Positions 29,601-37,040 of a stretch of DNA of 64,000 nt are shown here, one piece after another. Both the position numbers and the translations under genes were made by a program. Below the pieces are notes generated by a model. That model was not told where the DNA came from. It worked only from the letters and a program-made list of their open reading frames with translations, and did not search any database. Source of the DNA: Tritrichomonas musculus (taxonomy: Eukaryota; Parabasalia; Tritrichomonadida; Tritrichomonadidae); NCBI GenBank assembly GCA_039105265.1, contig JAPFFF010000004.1, positions 7,545,501 through 7,609,500 on the forward strand, in the 5' to 3' direction. Within the stretch, counting starts at the first letter, position 1. Each line of letters starts with the position of its first letter.

Positions 29601-30840
29601 AGTCAGTGAATTCATTGTAAGCTGCTTGTAATCGTAGTTGTTCTTGTATGCCATTGATGATTGCACGTAAAGTGGAGTAGTCATATGCTAGTACGTCAAC
29701 AGTACCACCAACTACGTTTAGATCCCTACGCATTGTCATGATGTTATCAGCCCATATGATTTTCGATGAGTACACGTTATGATCTGTGACGAGTGTGGTA
29801 CAATTACGTGGATCAGGTTTAACTTCATAAAACTGTTGTATGATCATTACATCGAATGGATTGAATGTGTCATCAGCTAGTTGTGGTGTTTGTTCGAAGT
29901 ATTGCTTTTCAATGTAGATGTTGATGTCATTATTAGCCTTTGCCTCTGGTACTACCTTGTTTGAGTGCGCTGCTTCACGACGATAGTTGAATGATTCAAT
30001 GACTGGGTTATCGTTCCATGTATGAATGTAACTCATGCTTAGTGGTGATATTGGATGAAGATCCCATCTCAATGGGGTGACGTATAATTCATCATTAACG
30101 GTGAATGTAATGTCTGCCATCAAGTAGAGTAGGTTGTCTGATTTGATGTTGTTGACTTTGATGGTAAACTCTTGTGCATCACATGAGCTGCCATTGATGG
30201 TGTACTTAGGTGTTGATGATAGTTTGATCGTTGAGTTCGATTCATTAAGCTCAATGATGGTGCCATCTTTCTGGGTTACTCTCCAGTTGGTGATATGGTT
30301 TGATAGTAAGGTTGCAACGTTTGATGTGTCAGTAACCGTTTCAATGCATGATAACCACTTAACGATGTAGTCAGAGTGTTGAACGATTAAACATGGGCTG
30401 CCATTGTTGTTGGTTGTGGTTGACTGCTTAGCGAATGATAAGTTAACGACGTTATTACCTGACCATGATTTACCATTCCATGTCAATGCCCATGAGTGGC
30501 CATAGAGATAATCATTGAATTCAAAGCGTGTGTCAAGTGGTATGTTGTAGTTTGAATCGATGTTCCATGTCATGACATAGTCCTTTGACGTTTGACTTAT
30601 GGATGACGGTTTGTATAGGTAAAGCTGATCTGATTCATTAAGTGTGAATTGAGTATTATCCTTAATGGTTGTTTGCATTGATTGTAATGCATCATCGATT
30701 TCATTCTTAGTATAGATGCAATTGATATGTACATCATCTGTTTTACCATTACGTGTTAATTTTAATTCGCCATTACGTATTCTCATATCGTAACCTTTAT
30801 CAGTGAGTGATAGTGCTTGAGCAGCAAGTGGTGCTATCAT
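23605..30840 (-). CDS. Giant fibre-like Polinton protein (2411 aa)
   Basis: By far the largest gene of the element, starting MIAPLAAQAL at 30840. The protein has two homologous halves. Landmarks near residues 70-120 and 1300-1370 (YLYKPSS / YFYRPSM; WALTWNGKSW / WALTWDGNKW) recur in the same order, as do IIQQFYEVKPDP / IIKQQFYEVSPNP. Each half then has a hydrophobic helical stretch, the second Gly/Ala-rich (GAVGCVLGATGIGVAG), and a W-C...C-x-x-F-R motif. The C-terminal 350 residues carry trimeric-fibre-like repeats (MLKSDMPDDY, YALKSDIPSDYV). The central part holds a Thr/Gln-rich low-complexity patch (27670-27800). A virion spike or fibre role is inference from these repeats. The frame looks whole. 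Confidence 0.8.
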   Translation of the reverse strand: MIAPLAAQALSLTDKGYDMRIRNGELKLTRNGKTDDVHINCIYTKNEIDDALQSMQTTIKDNTQFTLNESDQLYLYKPSSISQTSKDYVMTWNIDSNYNIPLDTRFEFNDYLYGHSWALTWNGKSWSGNNVVNLSFAKQSTTTNNNGSPCLIVQHSDYIVKWLSCIETVTDTSNVATLLSNHITNWRVTQKDGTIIELNESNSTIKLSSTPKYTINGSSCDAQEFTIKVNNIKSDNLLYLMADITFTVNDELYVTPLRWDLHPISPLSMSYIHTWNDNPVIESFNYRREAAHSNKVVPEAKANNDINIYIEKQYFEQTPQLADDTFNPFDVMIIQQFYEVKPDPRNCTTLVTDHNVYSSKIIWADNIMTMRRDLNVVGGTVDVLAYDYSTLRAIINGIQEQLRLQAAYNEFTDSIKSGLSIANDILSVLTGFVKMVSALSNLTMSSDNVSINTYRTEDFTYPGLGGDDYPGGKQPISGKFILDMDTNAESHVLKRFIPGQTTIPAAVSSMTATDLVLSALDSLTQIGNATTTLIAGGLTLDRIPAIVDATRTIQQSLHTITDSVRELRRRWRERTNNNTIVDHTITNTDEMELDDIDDDATTINTPAVRLTHETVTNTSAFSQPLFGDHTIESLSNLSIDELLDLNTYDPIEGPQIGDIMVRRVGDNRFGLIYVTRVNDKGVNKIIYMRRIDNESSTLTSQQLSLCTMRSVNTNSMWSVNDNGTVYTAAQIERMEPDERYQFESSHPEYIFTRNVDNEMGVSWTEVRDMNGSIQAVIDVRIAVRTDVSSDEISIQSPESNITINSHGISMQQGDINATGQDEVHELVANEYNVVVSTHELTPTTDGDVTIPNTTLTLADVEQMDWYERHRLTNENPAIRFRPHDATLNDADEEYTEVLHSNNVIGVIDRRRLNQVSIDGNRITISNPHTSLVLSDSDIAWMRQHDEQQQSTLRGFISNINSRIEEIEHDVEWLLDHPSLTDRYVVCRGQRILVPMVDALLYIPRAIHKSNQPSAQASTHDVTQACTQVNTQASTQDVTQARTQVNTLDLVELPTISRPQDAAQDSTSILQPIIDWCTSTEDDISLPNDNDQAVSLNSCVNICKSFRDTIKGPLALLSYKVQELESNNQPTTSESDEFAIQEGYPVYYVKHDDITVYTPTVSSESGVDDPVNDPVIIMKITLPTALKNKLTASTSVDVFKIHLRNMLLFDWQGNILNDFIISAKDGKFICPELTHNVARDCCTYSTRKRDDPEIMFATDFNIEPYIRFLNGDIVIHNLLSTDALVARKPTIKCDIIDATNALKLQRSDTYYFYRPSMIDYDEHVKYTDMFANEQLEYECKCYRMVYKIPSTYDIPTNLTFKFSEYCFGNTWALTWDGNKWVGDSIQGRFQSKVISKCKTRDPKEDNYGSTGCMVAVKRDTLNYRAIPEDKTHGLAYSLLNTCRNDGKYEVLIKLRDGRLVNASEYELNIGYSFILNGATMDGYDLVAMSCTYNNYSTSTLKVREIELLYLDLTLPHQEHTMRLSFTVGEVHNKNDVYDRGYVDLSGALDTVERVAYVWSKTPTQTSNDDGLTPRDIALYLRHDYTDPIDEVNWDPSTNAFEYIIKQQFYEVSPNPNSATTLYTDFNITSSKIITADNITTMRSDLNLVTNNVDVVSYDVKEVQSKVDALGSQMTDQQAKTKYLEKEVDKIDMKANVGIALGAVGCVLGATGIGVAGKALSFATKGVGSAVKSGGRELVNTITKASDVGADVLDDMVGKLTDELPDIGADIFFGDLVGGAKTATLSVTNDVTHDEPQVSTHDKLTKIAQWCDEEYIPVTEMNFSDELDDPSKVAMTLTSTMDMCKRFRHTLKPTIKALANAISDVSVQMDGYVNKNELARNDTIDVVGKVDGKMIQLIAEDTITSGVLKVKLMVRTISEFNDIDYDEQYVTINIVDDAIAEFIGTDTFPAATMSGSVITINNPHNVQVTSIVVKENTSVRQLTLTTNDLAYTCDIDAVNKSIDSLRAQLELNDESLAKTLNDFPTVDEVNTALDELKNNMINMNDLSNYRLKTDLIYNDAVDVPFENVQDSSGSWEVKITLTSGIHLVGTISNNDGFVKVFDYMFDYDGVITADRDVNVDFEIDGTTYYLTYYKSDSNGLCLYIDNGEDYFDTKLILAEKILKHDKIALKSEIPTNHVTTSQLTSTLNEYMLKSDMPDDYVVVDQLDRYALKSDIPSDYVSTTSLVNTLKSYVKSNELPTNHVTTSQLTSTLNEYMLKSDMPDDYATIDDLDRYALKSELDTLRARLDALVNSLTRIKYTFNVTNSNTIHYQFEKQLDTYDGTLYLTYNEVKDNVASKKEIKINISFNINNTPKFEYQCEPTKIWLNNIEFPLSSSNLMINATVNYILINTSFFTSNGILAEDNAKNEIHSLL

Positions 30841-30854
30841 TTACCATCGATAAA

Positions 30855-31613
30855 ATGATACTTTCATTGAAAAGCATTGGGCCAGACTACAATCGTATAC
30901 GTGCTAACATACAAATACCATGGAACTGTCAATATATCGAGTACTACGTTGCGTCAATCAATACAAAGAATGTGTTACTCATATCACGCGATGATAGTAT
31001 AACATATGAGTGGGACGATAATGATTTAGCACATACACATCATACCAATACTATGAGGTTGCAGAACAGATACTATTCATTACCAAGTGATATACCTACT
31101 TTGTTTAACGTGCAAGATGCTAATGGGCAACCAATTATGGAAACACGAATAAGTAACAATACTAACGCCATTTACATAAGACCACATGTTGATAACTTCA
31201 CAATCACATCAATGTCACATCGCATAGCATTGATTACTGGGTTGTATACATTACCACTCGACCAACCGTTAGTAAATGGTAGAGCAATAAGATGCGGCAT
31301 TCCAATATTAGACTACGCTAACAAGCTATACTTGACGTCAAAGCAAGGTCAAGCTATTCAATCCAACTTAGATAACGTTGAGTATACACCATCAGTGATA
31401 GCTAGCATTGATCATGTCATTCGATATGGTGTGCCAATCATACAGAACTTTGAAACGTATGGTAAGCCAATCAAAAATGTTGTTAACATTGATTCATTCA
31501 AACAGATTGAGTTGGAGTTGGTTGACTTTGAATATCAGCCAGTTAAGTTGATGTCACCTATGTTTGTTACGATTAAGGTCAATCCATGCGATCCACCAAA
31601 GATGAATCTGTAA
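30855..31613 (+). CDS. Candidate Polinton minor capsid (penton-like) protein (252 aa)
   Basis: Start at the ATG at 30855 (MILSLKSIGPDY), only 14 bp from the divergent start of the fibre-like gene. The protein is beta-rich, without transmembrane segments. The C-terminal run ELVDFEYQPVKLMSPMFVTI is of the kind seen in capsid-associated proteins of Polintons. Length fits a single jelly-roll penton. The assignment rests on size, composition and placement beside the fibre-like gene and is moderate at best. Confidence 0.6.
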   Translation: MILSLKSIGPDYNRIRANIQIPWNCQYIEYYVASINTKNVLLISRDDSITYEWDDNDLAHTHHTNTMRLQNRYYSLPSDIPTLFNVQDANGQPIMETRISNNTNAIYIRPHVDNFTITSMSHRIALITGLYTLPLDQPLVNGRAIRCGIPILDYANKLYLTSKQGQAIQSNLDNVEYTPSVIASIDHVIRYGVPIIQNFETYGKPIKNVVNIDSFKQIELELVDFEYQPVKLMSPMFVTIKVNPCDPPKMNL

Positions 31614-31624
31614 AAATGATTGAT

Positions 31625-31870
31625 CTATTTTTGATCACTGCTAATGTTGGTTGTTACACTAGCTTTAAATGCACGCAACTCAATGAGCTCTTGCTTTTTA
31701 CGTTCACGGTATTGCTTTTGTTGTTGCCTTCTAGCATTGATACGTTCTTCATCAGTGAGGTAAAGCTTTTTACGGCCACGCTTTTTAGGTTCATTAACAA
31801 TACCCTGCTTTGATTTAAGTGATTTAACTACAGCTGTATCGTTAAACAATTCAGTGTTGATGTTTGACAT
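31625..31870 (-). CDS. Small basic protein, GRKK/bZIP-like (81 aa)
   Basis: Starts MSNINTELF at 31870 with a T-run and CAAATG upstream on the minus strand. The centre (PKKRGRKKLYLTDEERINAR) combines an AT-hook-like GRKK with a basic, helix-forming Arg/Gln/Lys stretch. Short proteins with this GRKK-x-Y-LTDEER pattern occur in large DNA viruses and their relatives as presumed DNA-binding factors; that link is from memory and untested. It ends convergently 11 bp from the preceding gene. Confidence 0.65.
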   Translation of the reverse strand: MSNINTELFNDTAVVKSLKSKQGIVNEPKKRGRKKLYLTDEERINARRQQQKQYRERKKQELIELRAFKASVTTNISSDQK

Positions 31871-32000
31871 TTGCTATGAGATAAAAAATCATATTATGAA
31901 ATGTGATATGAAACACAAATGAAAAATTTTAAGTGCTTATAATGATATGCATTATGTAATGTAGTGGGAATGGTTTAAATATCATATTGCAACTACTTAG

Positions 32001-32094
32001 TGTCTGGCCAGACAGGTACAGTGGTTGAGTCATGAAGCGTGTCTCTCAGCTTCGGCGGCAGGCATGAGTTCGATTCATAGCAGTACCGATTTTT
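32001..32094 (+). ncRNA. tRNA-like cloverleaf candidate with palindrome and T-run
   Basis: A perfect 14-bp palindrome (TGTCTGG/CCAGACA, 32001-32014) is followed by a 73-base segment, 32015-32087. Its ends pair GGTAC with GTACC, and it contains a GAAGC/GCTTC hairpin and an ATGA-GTTCGAT-TCAT arm that resembles a T-arm and B box. TTTTT at 32090-32094 would suit RNA polymerase III termination. The D-arm does not fold convincingly and no anticodon can be named, so this may be a degenerate tRNA-like sequence. Confidence 0.3.
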
Positions 32095-32217
32095 CGTGTT
32101 ATTTTATCACACTTGTGATGGAGCCTGTAGCGAAGACGGTTGGTTTTTGCACTTTTGTTTTTGCGTTTGCATGACATGTTGAATGATGTGTGTGGTGTAT
32201 CACTTGAGGTGAGCACT

Positions 32218-32520
32218 TAGGTGTTACATTGAGCTATCACTTGACTGAGCATTGAGTGAGCACTTGACTGAGCATTGAGTGAGCACTTGACTGAGCATTG
32301 ACTGAGCATTGAGTGAGTACTTGACTGAGCATTGAGTGAGCACTTGACTGAGCATTGAGTGAGCACTTGACTGAGCATTGACAGAGCATTGAGTGAGCAC
32401 TTGACTGAGCATTGAGTGAGCACTTGACTGAGCATTGAGTGAGCACTTGACTGAGCATTGAGTGAGCATTGAGTGAGCACTTGGACTGAGCATTAAGTTA
32501 TCACTTGACTGAGCATTGAG
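32218..32520 (-). repeat. Tandem array, inverted relative to 22600-22985
   Basis: About twelve units of GAGTGAGCACTTGACTGAGCATT type. On the minus strand they read CACTCAATGCTCAGTCAAGTG, one base off the 22.6-kb array. Short frames run through it in several registers only because of the repeat. Confidence 0.8.
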
Positions 32521-32638
32521 TTGGTAACCAAAAATGAATCGTTTAAACTGTATCATCAATAGCGTTTCTAAATGCTTCAACTGAGTTCTGCTCATTGAGT
32601 TTACTTCTATATTCATTGATGGCATCATTTGCTTTGGC

Positions 32639-32995
32639 CTAGATTGATTCATAACGTTTCAACTCATGACGTAAGCATAATTTGTCAATGTAGTATTTGT
32701 AATAGGTATGTGTTTCATTGTTGTCTGATACAAACTGACGTGGTGTTAAGTCAATGGTCAACAGCATTGGATTACGATAAATGGTTCGATAACGATTCTC
32801 ACGTACAGTTATGTATGGTACCTTACCAAATATGTTAATCAACCCATTCATGTCAATGGTTCTGTTGCCATCGATGACTAATAATGGTCGTACACTAATG
32901 CCAAATTCAATAGGGTATATCTTACTATCAAGATAGACAATTAACTTATCATCATTAGTTGGTTTGATTTCTTCAACGAAGCTAGTAACTGACAT
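32639..32995 (-). CDS. Unknown Polinton protein (118 aa)
   Basis: I start it at the ATG at 32995 (MSVTSFVEEI), which has a T-run about 20 bases upstream. The open frame extends further but through AT-rich sequence overlapping the polymerase 3' end. The protein is short and beta-rich (KLIVYLDSKIYPIEFGI), and Tyr/Arg-rich near its end. It lies between the polymerase gene and the repeat array. Unrecognised. Confidence 0.55.
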   Translation of the reverse strand: MSVTSFVEEIKPTNDDKLIVYLDSKIYPIEFGISVRPLLVIDGNRTIDMNGLINIFGKVPYITVRENRYRTIYRNPMLLTIDLTPRQFVSDNNETHTYYKYYIDKLCLRHELKRYESI

Positions 32996-33060
32996 GGTTT
33001 GTGATGCGAATAAAAAACGTATTGATGAATTGCAATGTTTATACATGAATTGTTGTAGTG

Positions 33061-36000
33061 TTACTTGAATTGTTGTGTACGTGTGAATTGTGGTAATGTT
33101 ATTTGTTGAAATGTATTTGTTTTTCTGAAGCAGTTGCATCCGTCAGTTAAGTCAAATGTGATTGCTTCACCTTGATATAAGCGTTCATATAGTTCTTCAA
33201 CAGTGATGTTCATACGTTTGCACTTATTAATGATGCATTGCTTAGGTACGCCACGCATACGCATATGGTAGTCTTCATTGCCTTGTTCATCAACGAGTAT
33301 ATCAAGATATGACTTCTTACCTAACGCAATGAGCTTACGTGAGTGGATCTTACCAACTGCACCAGGGAATGAATCGAAGTCGCAATGAAATTGAGTCATA
33401 TCACTGCCAATTAACTCTTTACCATATGTTGCTTTGAATAATGCAGCTAACTTATCAACATCATCTTCATTTAAGTGCATGCTATCAGTATCTTGGTAGT
33501 ATATCGCTATGTCATTCTGTTCAGCGAGTGTCATGACTTGATTCATGATGTGCTTACTCCATGATAACACTGTCGCACCAAACTGTGGTAGGTTGAAGTG
33601 GTCATTGATTGGTTTGATTACCTTAATGAATGCCTTAGTATTGTCATTGGTGACAACCTCTTTGATATAGTTGTAGTTGCGATATATGTATGGTATGACA
33701 TCATCATTGTTAACGATCTTAACTTCATCTGTGATTGGCTTTAATATCGACTTGCCATAGATTGAGTTGAGTAGCAACTTGATGGTCTTCTCAAGTGGGT
33801 TGCGTTCACGCTTGTATGTCACTCTCAAGTTGAAGAGCGTTTTGATGAAGTCATTGATTGATGTATTGAAACCATCATTGAAGTAGTAACCACGTATGAA
33901 TTCATATTCAACATCATAAGCTGCAATCAAATCAATCAAACCAATCTTGTCAATGTAGAAGTGGTCAACTGGTTGGTTGCAAAACAGTTTAGTACCAGCT
34001 TCATTGCGTATGAATACTTGACCAAACCTATATGAATACTTTGACTTAGGTGTTAATCGTTTGATGTTGATCTCAATGAAGAACGTATCATAACACATGA
34101 GTTGATCGTGAGTTGTGTTTGATGGTATAACTTGTGGTTTACCCTTTGGTATGCCTGGCATGATCGACATTGCTGATGGATATAAGCTGACTGCATCGAA
34201 GTCCTGTATCTTACCTTCAACATATTGCTTCTCATTGTTAGCTGTCATTGTTCTACCACCACTTACACAACGTTGGATGAAGTTCTGTGGCTTACCCGAT
34301 AGTTTAAAGCAGGCTTTGAAGCAACCGTATATGCGTGCGAAGTCATAACCTATCGCGCTGATTGATATGTACTGGTTAATGCCAGGGAGTTTACTCTTAG
34401 CATTGGCGAACACTTCATTAAGATCATGATCAAACTTAAGTAAGCCTTTCATGAGCGTGTAGCAATCTGCACGGCAGTAGAACATAGCGTACTTCATTAT
34501 GTCAATCATATGTGTGGATTCATTGTATGTGTATTCGAATAACCTATTAGCGTGTCGTGCATTGATGAGTAGCTGCTTGCAATCTTGTGCAAGTTCATCT
34601 AATGTCATATCATCGATGTGTTCATTACGATATTGATCTTTGAATTCATCGAATGGTATCACCTTACGTTTGATGTTAGCTTCAGTGTAGAGTTTATATG
34701 GCATGATTTCTTTATGACATGTGAGGTTGAACATATTACCGAACTGTGATAGTGGCGCTGGTATGAGTGAGTAACTGTTACGGAATGTTAAACGCTTGAT
34801 CACATCTTCATATTCACCTTTACGTTTGTTGTATATCGTTATAGGTCGTTCCATAACTACTTGCAAGAGTGTACCAGTACGTTGTGTAACATGAACATTC
34901 CAACCTGGTTCATTGATGAAGAAGCAAGCGTCATACTTAAGGTTGTGGAAGTATGTTAATGAATGGTTGCATAAATCATCTAAGAATCGCTTTGCAATGT
35001 CATCACCAGTGTAATCAATAAAGCCTCTACCATCAAACCTACAACACAAGTATGGACGGTGTGGTGATACCGTTACGTCTGTCTCGAAGTCAGCGTAGTA
35101 AACCATTGTCCATGGCGTAATACGTTTGGCTTTGGATTCTTCTTCTTGGCAACATAACGTTTCAATATAGTCGAGTTCAATGTAATCATTCAAATGGTTA
35201 TCAAACTCACATGTTGTTAGTATGTTTTGTTCACATTGATTAATCTCACGGAAGTAGTCGCATTCAAACATAGTTTCCATGACTGACAACATAGGTGCAC
35301 CATTTGAAGTATCACCTCGGTTATTCGTTATCAATTGCCTTTCATTCAATGGTCGATCTGCAAATTTAACATCAAGTTCATCCCTATGTTTGATGTAATA
35401 TGTGGTAATAGGTAATATCTCATTGTTATCTATCATGAAGTGGCCTTTGTAAAGAAGCAACTTAACCTCTCTATCAGATTTAACATCAGCATTCTTACGT
35501 GTGTTTACACTTGGCTGTTTGCGGTGTCTAGACTCTCTACTTGCATCAAATCGATACACAATGAAGTGGCATTGCATGTTGATTGCAATCTTAAGTATTT
35601 TCTTGTTAGGTACTGAACGAGTTCGCATCATGCCACGTAACTTATCAATCTCATCATCAGTGAATACACCTGACTGAATGCATGCATATACGAAGCAGTT
35701 GTCAGTATAGTTTTTAGCATCAACCTCATGGTATATCTGATAACGTGTTAAGTCAAGCGATGGAATGAGGTTAACATATGGAAAGAATGCACCTTCATAA
35801 GCAGCACGAAATGCATCAACTGAAGTGAGTTCATTATATTCACCATCAATCTTCTCATAGAATGTTATCTTGCCATCATGCTTAGACATAGTAATGAACC
35901 TAATGACAAACCTAACTGGTATGTAATCTAAACCAATTAACGTAGGATCAGTGTCAGAACCAAATGATTCAACTGTGACTTCACCAAGGATTGCACTAAT

Positions 36001-36501
36001 CGCTGTTTCAATAGCTAACTCATTGTTTAATGGGAATGCTTTTGGACTGCCTTCAAGAGGGTATCCTAATACAACTGGTTTAGGCATAGTTGATTTGTTC
36101 TTACGTATGTATCTCAACACTTGTGTGAATGCATATCGTGTTTCATCATCATCATTAATGTCAACTTCAAATGTTTCATGCCTTTTAACATACCTCATCA
36201 TACGATTCATCTCACGTTGATACTTCTTAGTGTTGTGAACGTTCTCTTCATGACGAATGCGTTCAATTGATTTGGATGTGTAACCAGCATCGATATTCAT
36301 AAGTGAGTCAATGAATTGGTCATCGTCAATCATTTGTAGGGTGCTAATAATCGTGGATGGAGATGTGAATGTGCATGGTGCATTATCATCGTCATCAATA
36401 ACAAACTCAATACCATCATCAACGTATATATACATATCATCGCCTTCTAATATGAGCATAACAACATCGTTATTGTCGTCGAGTAAATAGTAGATAGCCA
36501 T
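33061..36501 (-). CDS. Polinton protein-primed DNA polymerase B (1146 aa)
   Basis: Replicates the element, by analogy with protein-primed family B enzymes. An N-terminal extension of about 460 residues precedes the exonuclease motif (YADFETDV, near residue 470). Polymerase motif A is FDAVSLYPSAM near 770, motif B is KLLLNSIYGKS near 910 and motif C is YYQDTDSMHL near 1000. It starts at 36501 just inside the right inverted repeat with the TATTTTT ... TTAAATG signature. The length is normal for Polintons and the frame looks whole. Confidence 0.92.
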   Translation of the reverse strand: MAIYYLLDDNNDVVMLILEGDDMYIYVDDGIEFVIDDDDNAPCTFTSPSTIISTLQMIDDDQFIDSLMNIDAGYTSKSIERIRHEENVHNTKKYQREMNRMMRYVKRHETFEVDINDDDETRYAFTQVLRYIRKNKSTMPKPVVLGYPLEGSPKAFPLNNELAIETAISAILGEVTVESFGSDTDPTLIGLDYIPVRFVIRFITMSKHDGKITFYEKIDGEYNELTSVDAFRAAYEGAFFPYVNLIPSLDLTRYQIYHEVDAKNYTDNCFVYACIQSGVFTDDEIDKLRGMMRTRSVPNKKILKIAINMQCHFIVYRFDASRESRHRKQPSVNTRKNADVKSDREVKLLLYKGHFMIDNNEILPITTYYIKHRDELDVKFADRPLNERQLITNNRGDTSNGAPMLSVMETMFECDYFREINQCEQNILTTCEFDNHLNDYIELDYIETLCCQEEESKAKRITPWTMVYYADFETDVTVSPHRPYLCCRFDGRGFIDYTGDDIAKRFLDDLCNHSLTYFHNLKYDACFFINEPGWNVHVTQRTGTLLQVVMERPITIYNKRKGEYEDVIKRLTFRNSYSLIPAPLSQFGNMFNLTCHKEIMPYKLYTEANIKRKVIPFDEFKDQYRNEHIDDMTLDELAQDCKQLLINARHANRLFEYTYNESTHMIDIMKYAMFYCRADCYTLMKGLLKFDHDLNEVFANAKSKLPGINQYISISAIGYDFARIYGCFKACFKLSGKPQNFIQRCVSGGRTMTANNEKQYVEGKIQDFDAVSLYPSAMSIMPGIPKGKPQVIPSNTTHDQLMCYDTFFIEINIKRLTPKSKYSYRFGQVFIRNEAGTKLFCNQPVDHFYIDKIGLIDLIAAYDVEYEFIRGYYFNDGFNTSINDFIKTLFNLRVTYKRERNPLEKTIKLLLNSIYGKSILKPITDEVKIVNNDDVIPYIYRNYNYIKEVVTNDNTKAFIKVIKPINDHFNLPQFGATVLSWSKHIMNQVMTLAEQNDIAIYYQDTDSMHLNEDDVDKLAALFKATYGKELIGSDMTQFHCDFDSFPGAVGKIHSRKLIALGKKSYLDILVDEQGNEDYHMRMRGVPKQCIINKCKRMNITVEELYERLYQGEAITFDLTDGCNCFRKTNTFQQITLPQFTRTQQFK

Positions 36502-36525
36502 TTAAATGGCAACAAAAATAGGCAC
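36499..36525 (-). promoter_or_regulatory. Element promoter signature before DNA polymerase
   Basis: On the minus strand, CCTATTTTTG lies about 20 bases upstream of ATG with TTTAA directly before it. The T-run sits at the inner edge of the inverted repeat, so the repeat may supply part of the promoter. Confidence 0.45.
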
Positions 36526-37034
36526 GCTAAAAATATATGTCAGTCTAATTTCATAACGCATTAATAGGATATGATTCGTTTAATATCAGGTGGGAATATA
36601 TACTCTTCAATTGGATCACACTCGAAGTCAGCTTCATGTTCATAGTAACCAGTTGACATTTGCATGGTAAATAAAATATGGTTGATGCAATTAAACAGTT
36701 GATTCTCAGAATGGGTTGTAAGTTTTTTATCCAGTATGTAACATTGGTTGTAACTTGACGTTCCAACGTGAGATGATACGTTATGATGTCAACTTTGGGT
36801 TTTGACGTGAGTTGAAACGTGAGTTCAACGTGAGGTGGTGACATAGGTTTTGACTTGAGTTCAACGTGAGTTCAACGTGAGTTCAACGTGAGTTGATGCG
36901 TTAAAGGGGTTAACTTGTGTTGTGACGTGAGTTCAACGTGAGTTCAACGTGAGTTGATACGTTGTGGGGGGTCATGTTACAACTTTAAGCAGGGTGAAGT
37001 GACGTAGTCACGGAGCCCTGCTTAGCTATACTAC
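36516..37034 (-). repeat. Polinton right terminal inverted repeat
   Basis: Reverse complement of 14401-14931 with about two base differences and one 12-bp unit fewer. It ends CTATACTAC(T) and abuts the TCCTCT duplication at 37035-37040. Confidence 0.92.
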
Positions 37035-37040
37035 TCCTCT
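37035..37040. repeat. Polinton target-site duplication, right
   Basis: TCCTCT, matching 14395-14400 on the other side of the element. Confidence 0.85.

Larger units (their letters stand above)
14401..37034. mobile_element. Maverick/Polinton element, 22.6 kb, looks nearly whole
   Basis: The element is bounded by terminal inverted repeats of about 0.52 kb that start AGTAGTATAG, with the 6-bp duplication TCCTCT at 14395-14400 and 37035-37040 (the boundary is ambiguous by one base). Recognisable parts are integrase, packaging ATPase, double-jelly-roll major capsid protein, a candidate minor capsid protein and protein-primed DNA polymerase B. It also has two HNH genes, a giant fibre-like gene and several small unknown genes. 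I did not recognise the cysteine protease found in many Polintons. Most genes up to 23581 read rightward and most beyond read leftward. The inverted repeats differ by about two bases plus one 12-bp repeat unit, which suggests a recent insertion. The integrase frame looks broken about once or twice; the other parts look whole. Confidence 0.95.

Noticed and set aside
24842-30370. Short plus-strand frames opposite the giant fibre-like gene
   Set aside because: They have no upstream signature and composition typical of reverse-strand shadows; the minus-strand frame is open for 7.2 kb.
32217-32652. Several Ser/Gln/Leu-rich frames on the minus strand
   Set aside because: They are produced by the tandem TCACTCAATGCTCAGTCAAGTG array being open in all registers.
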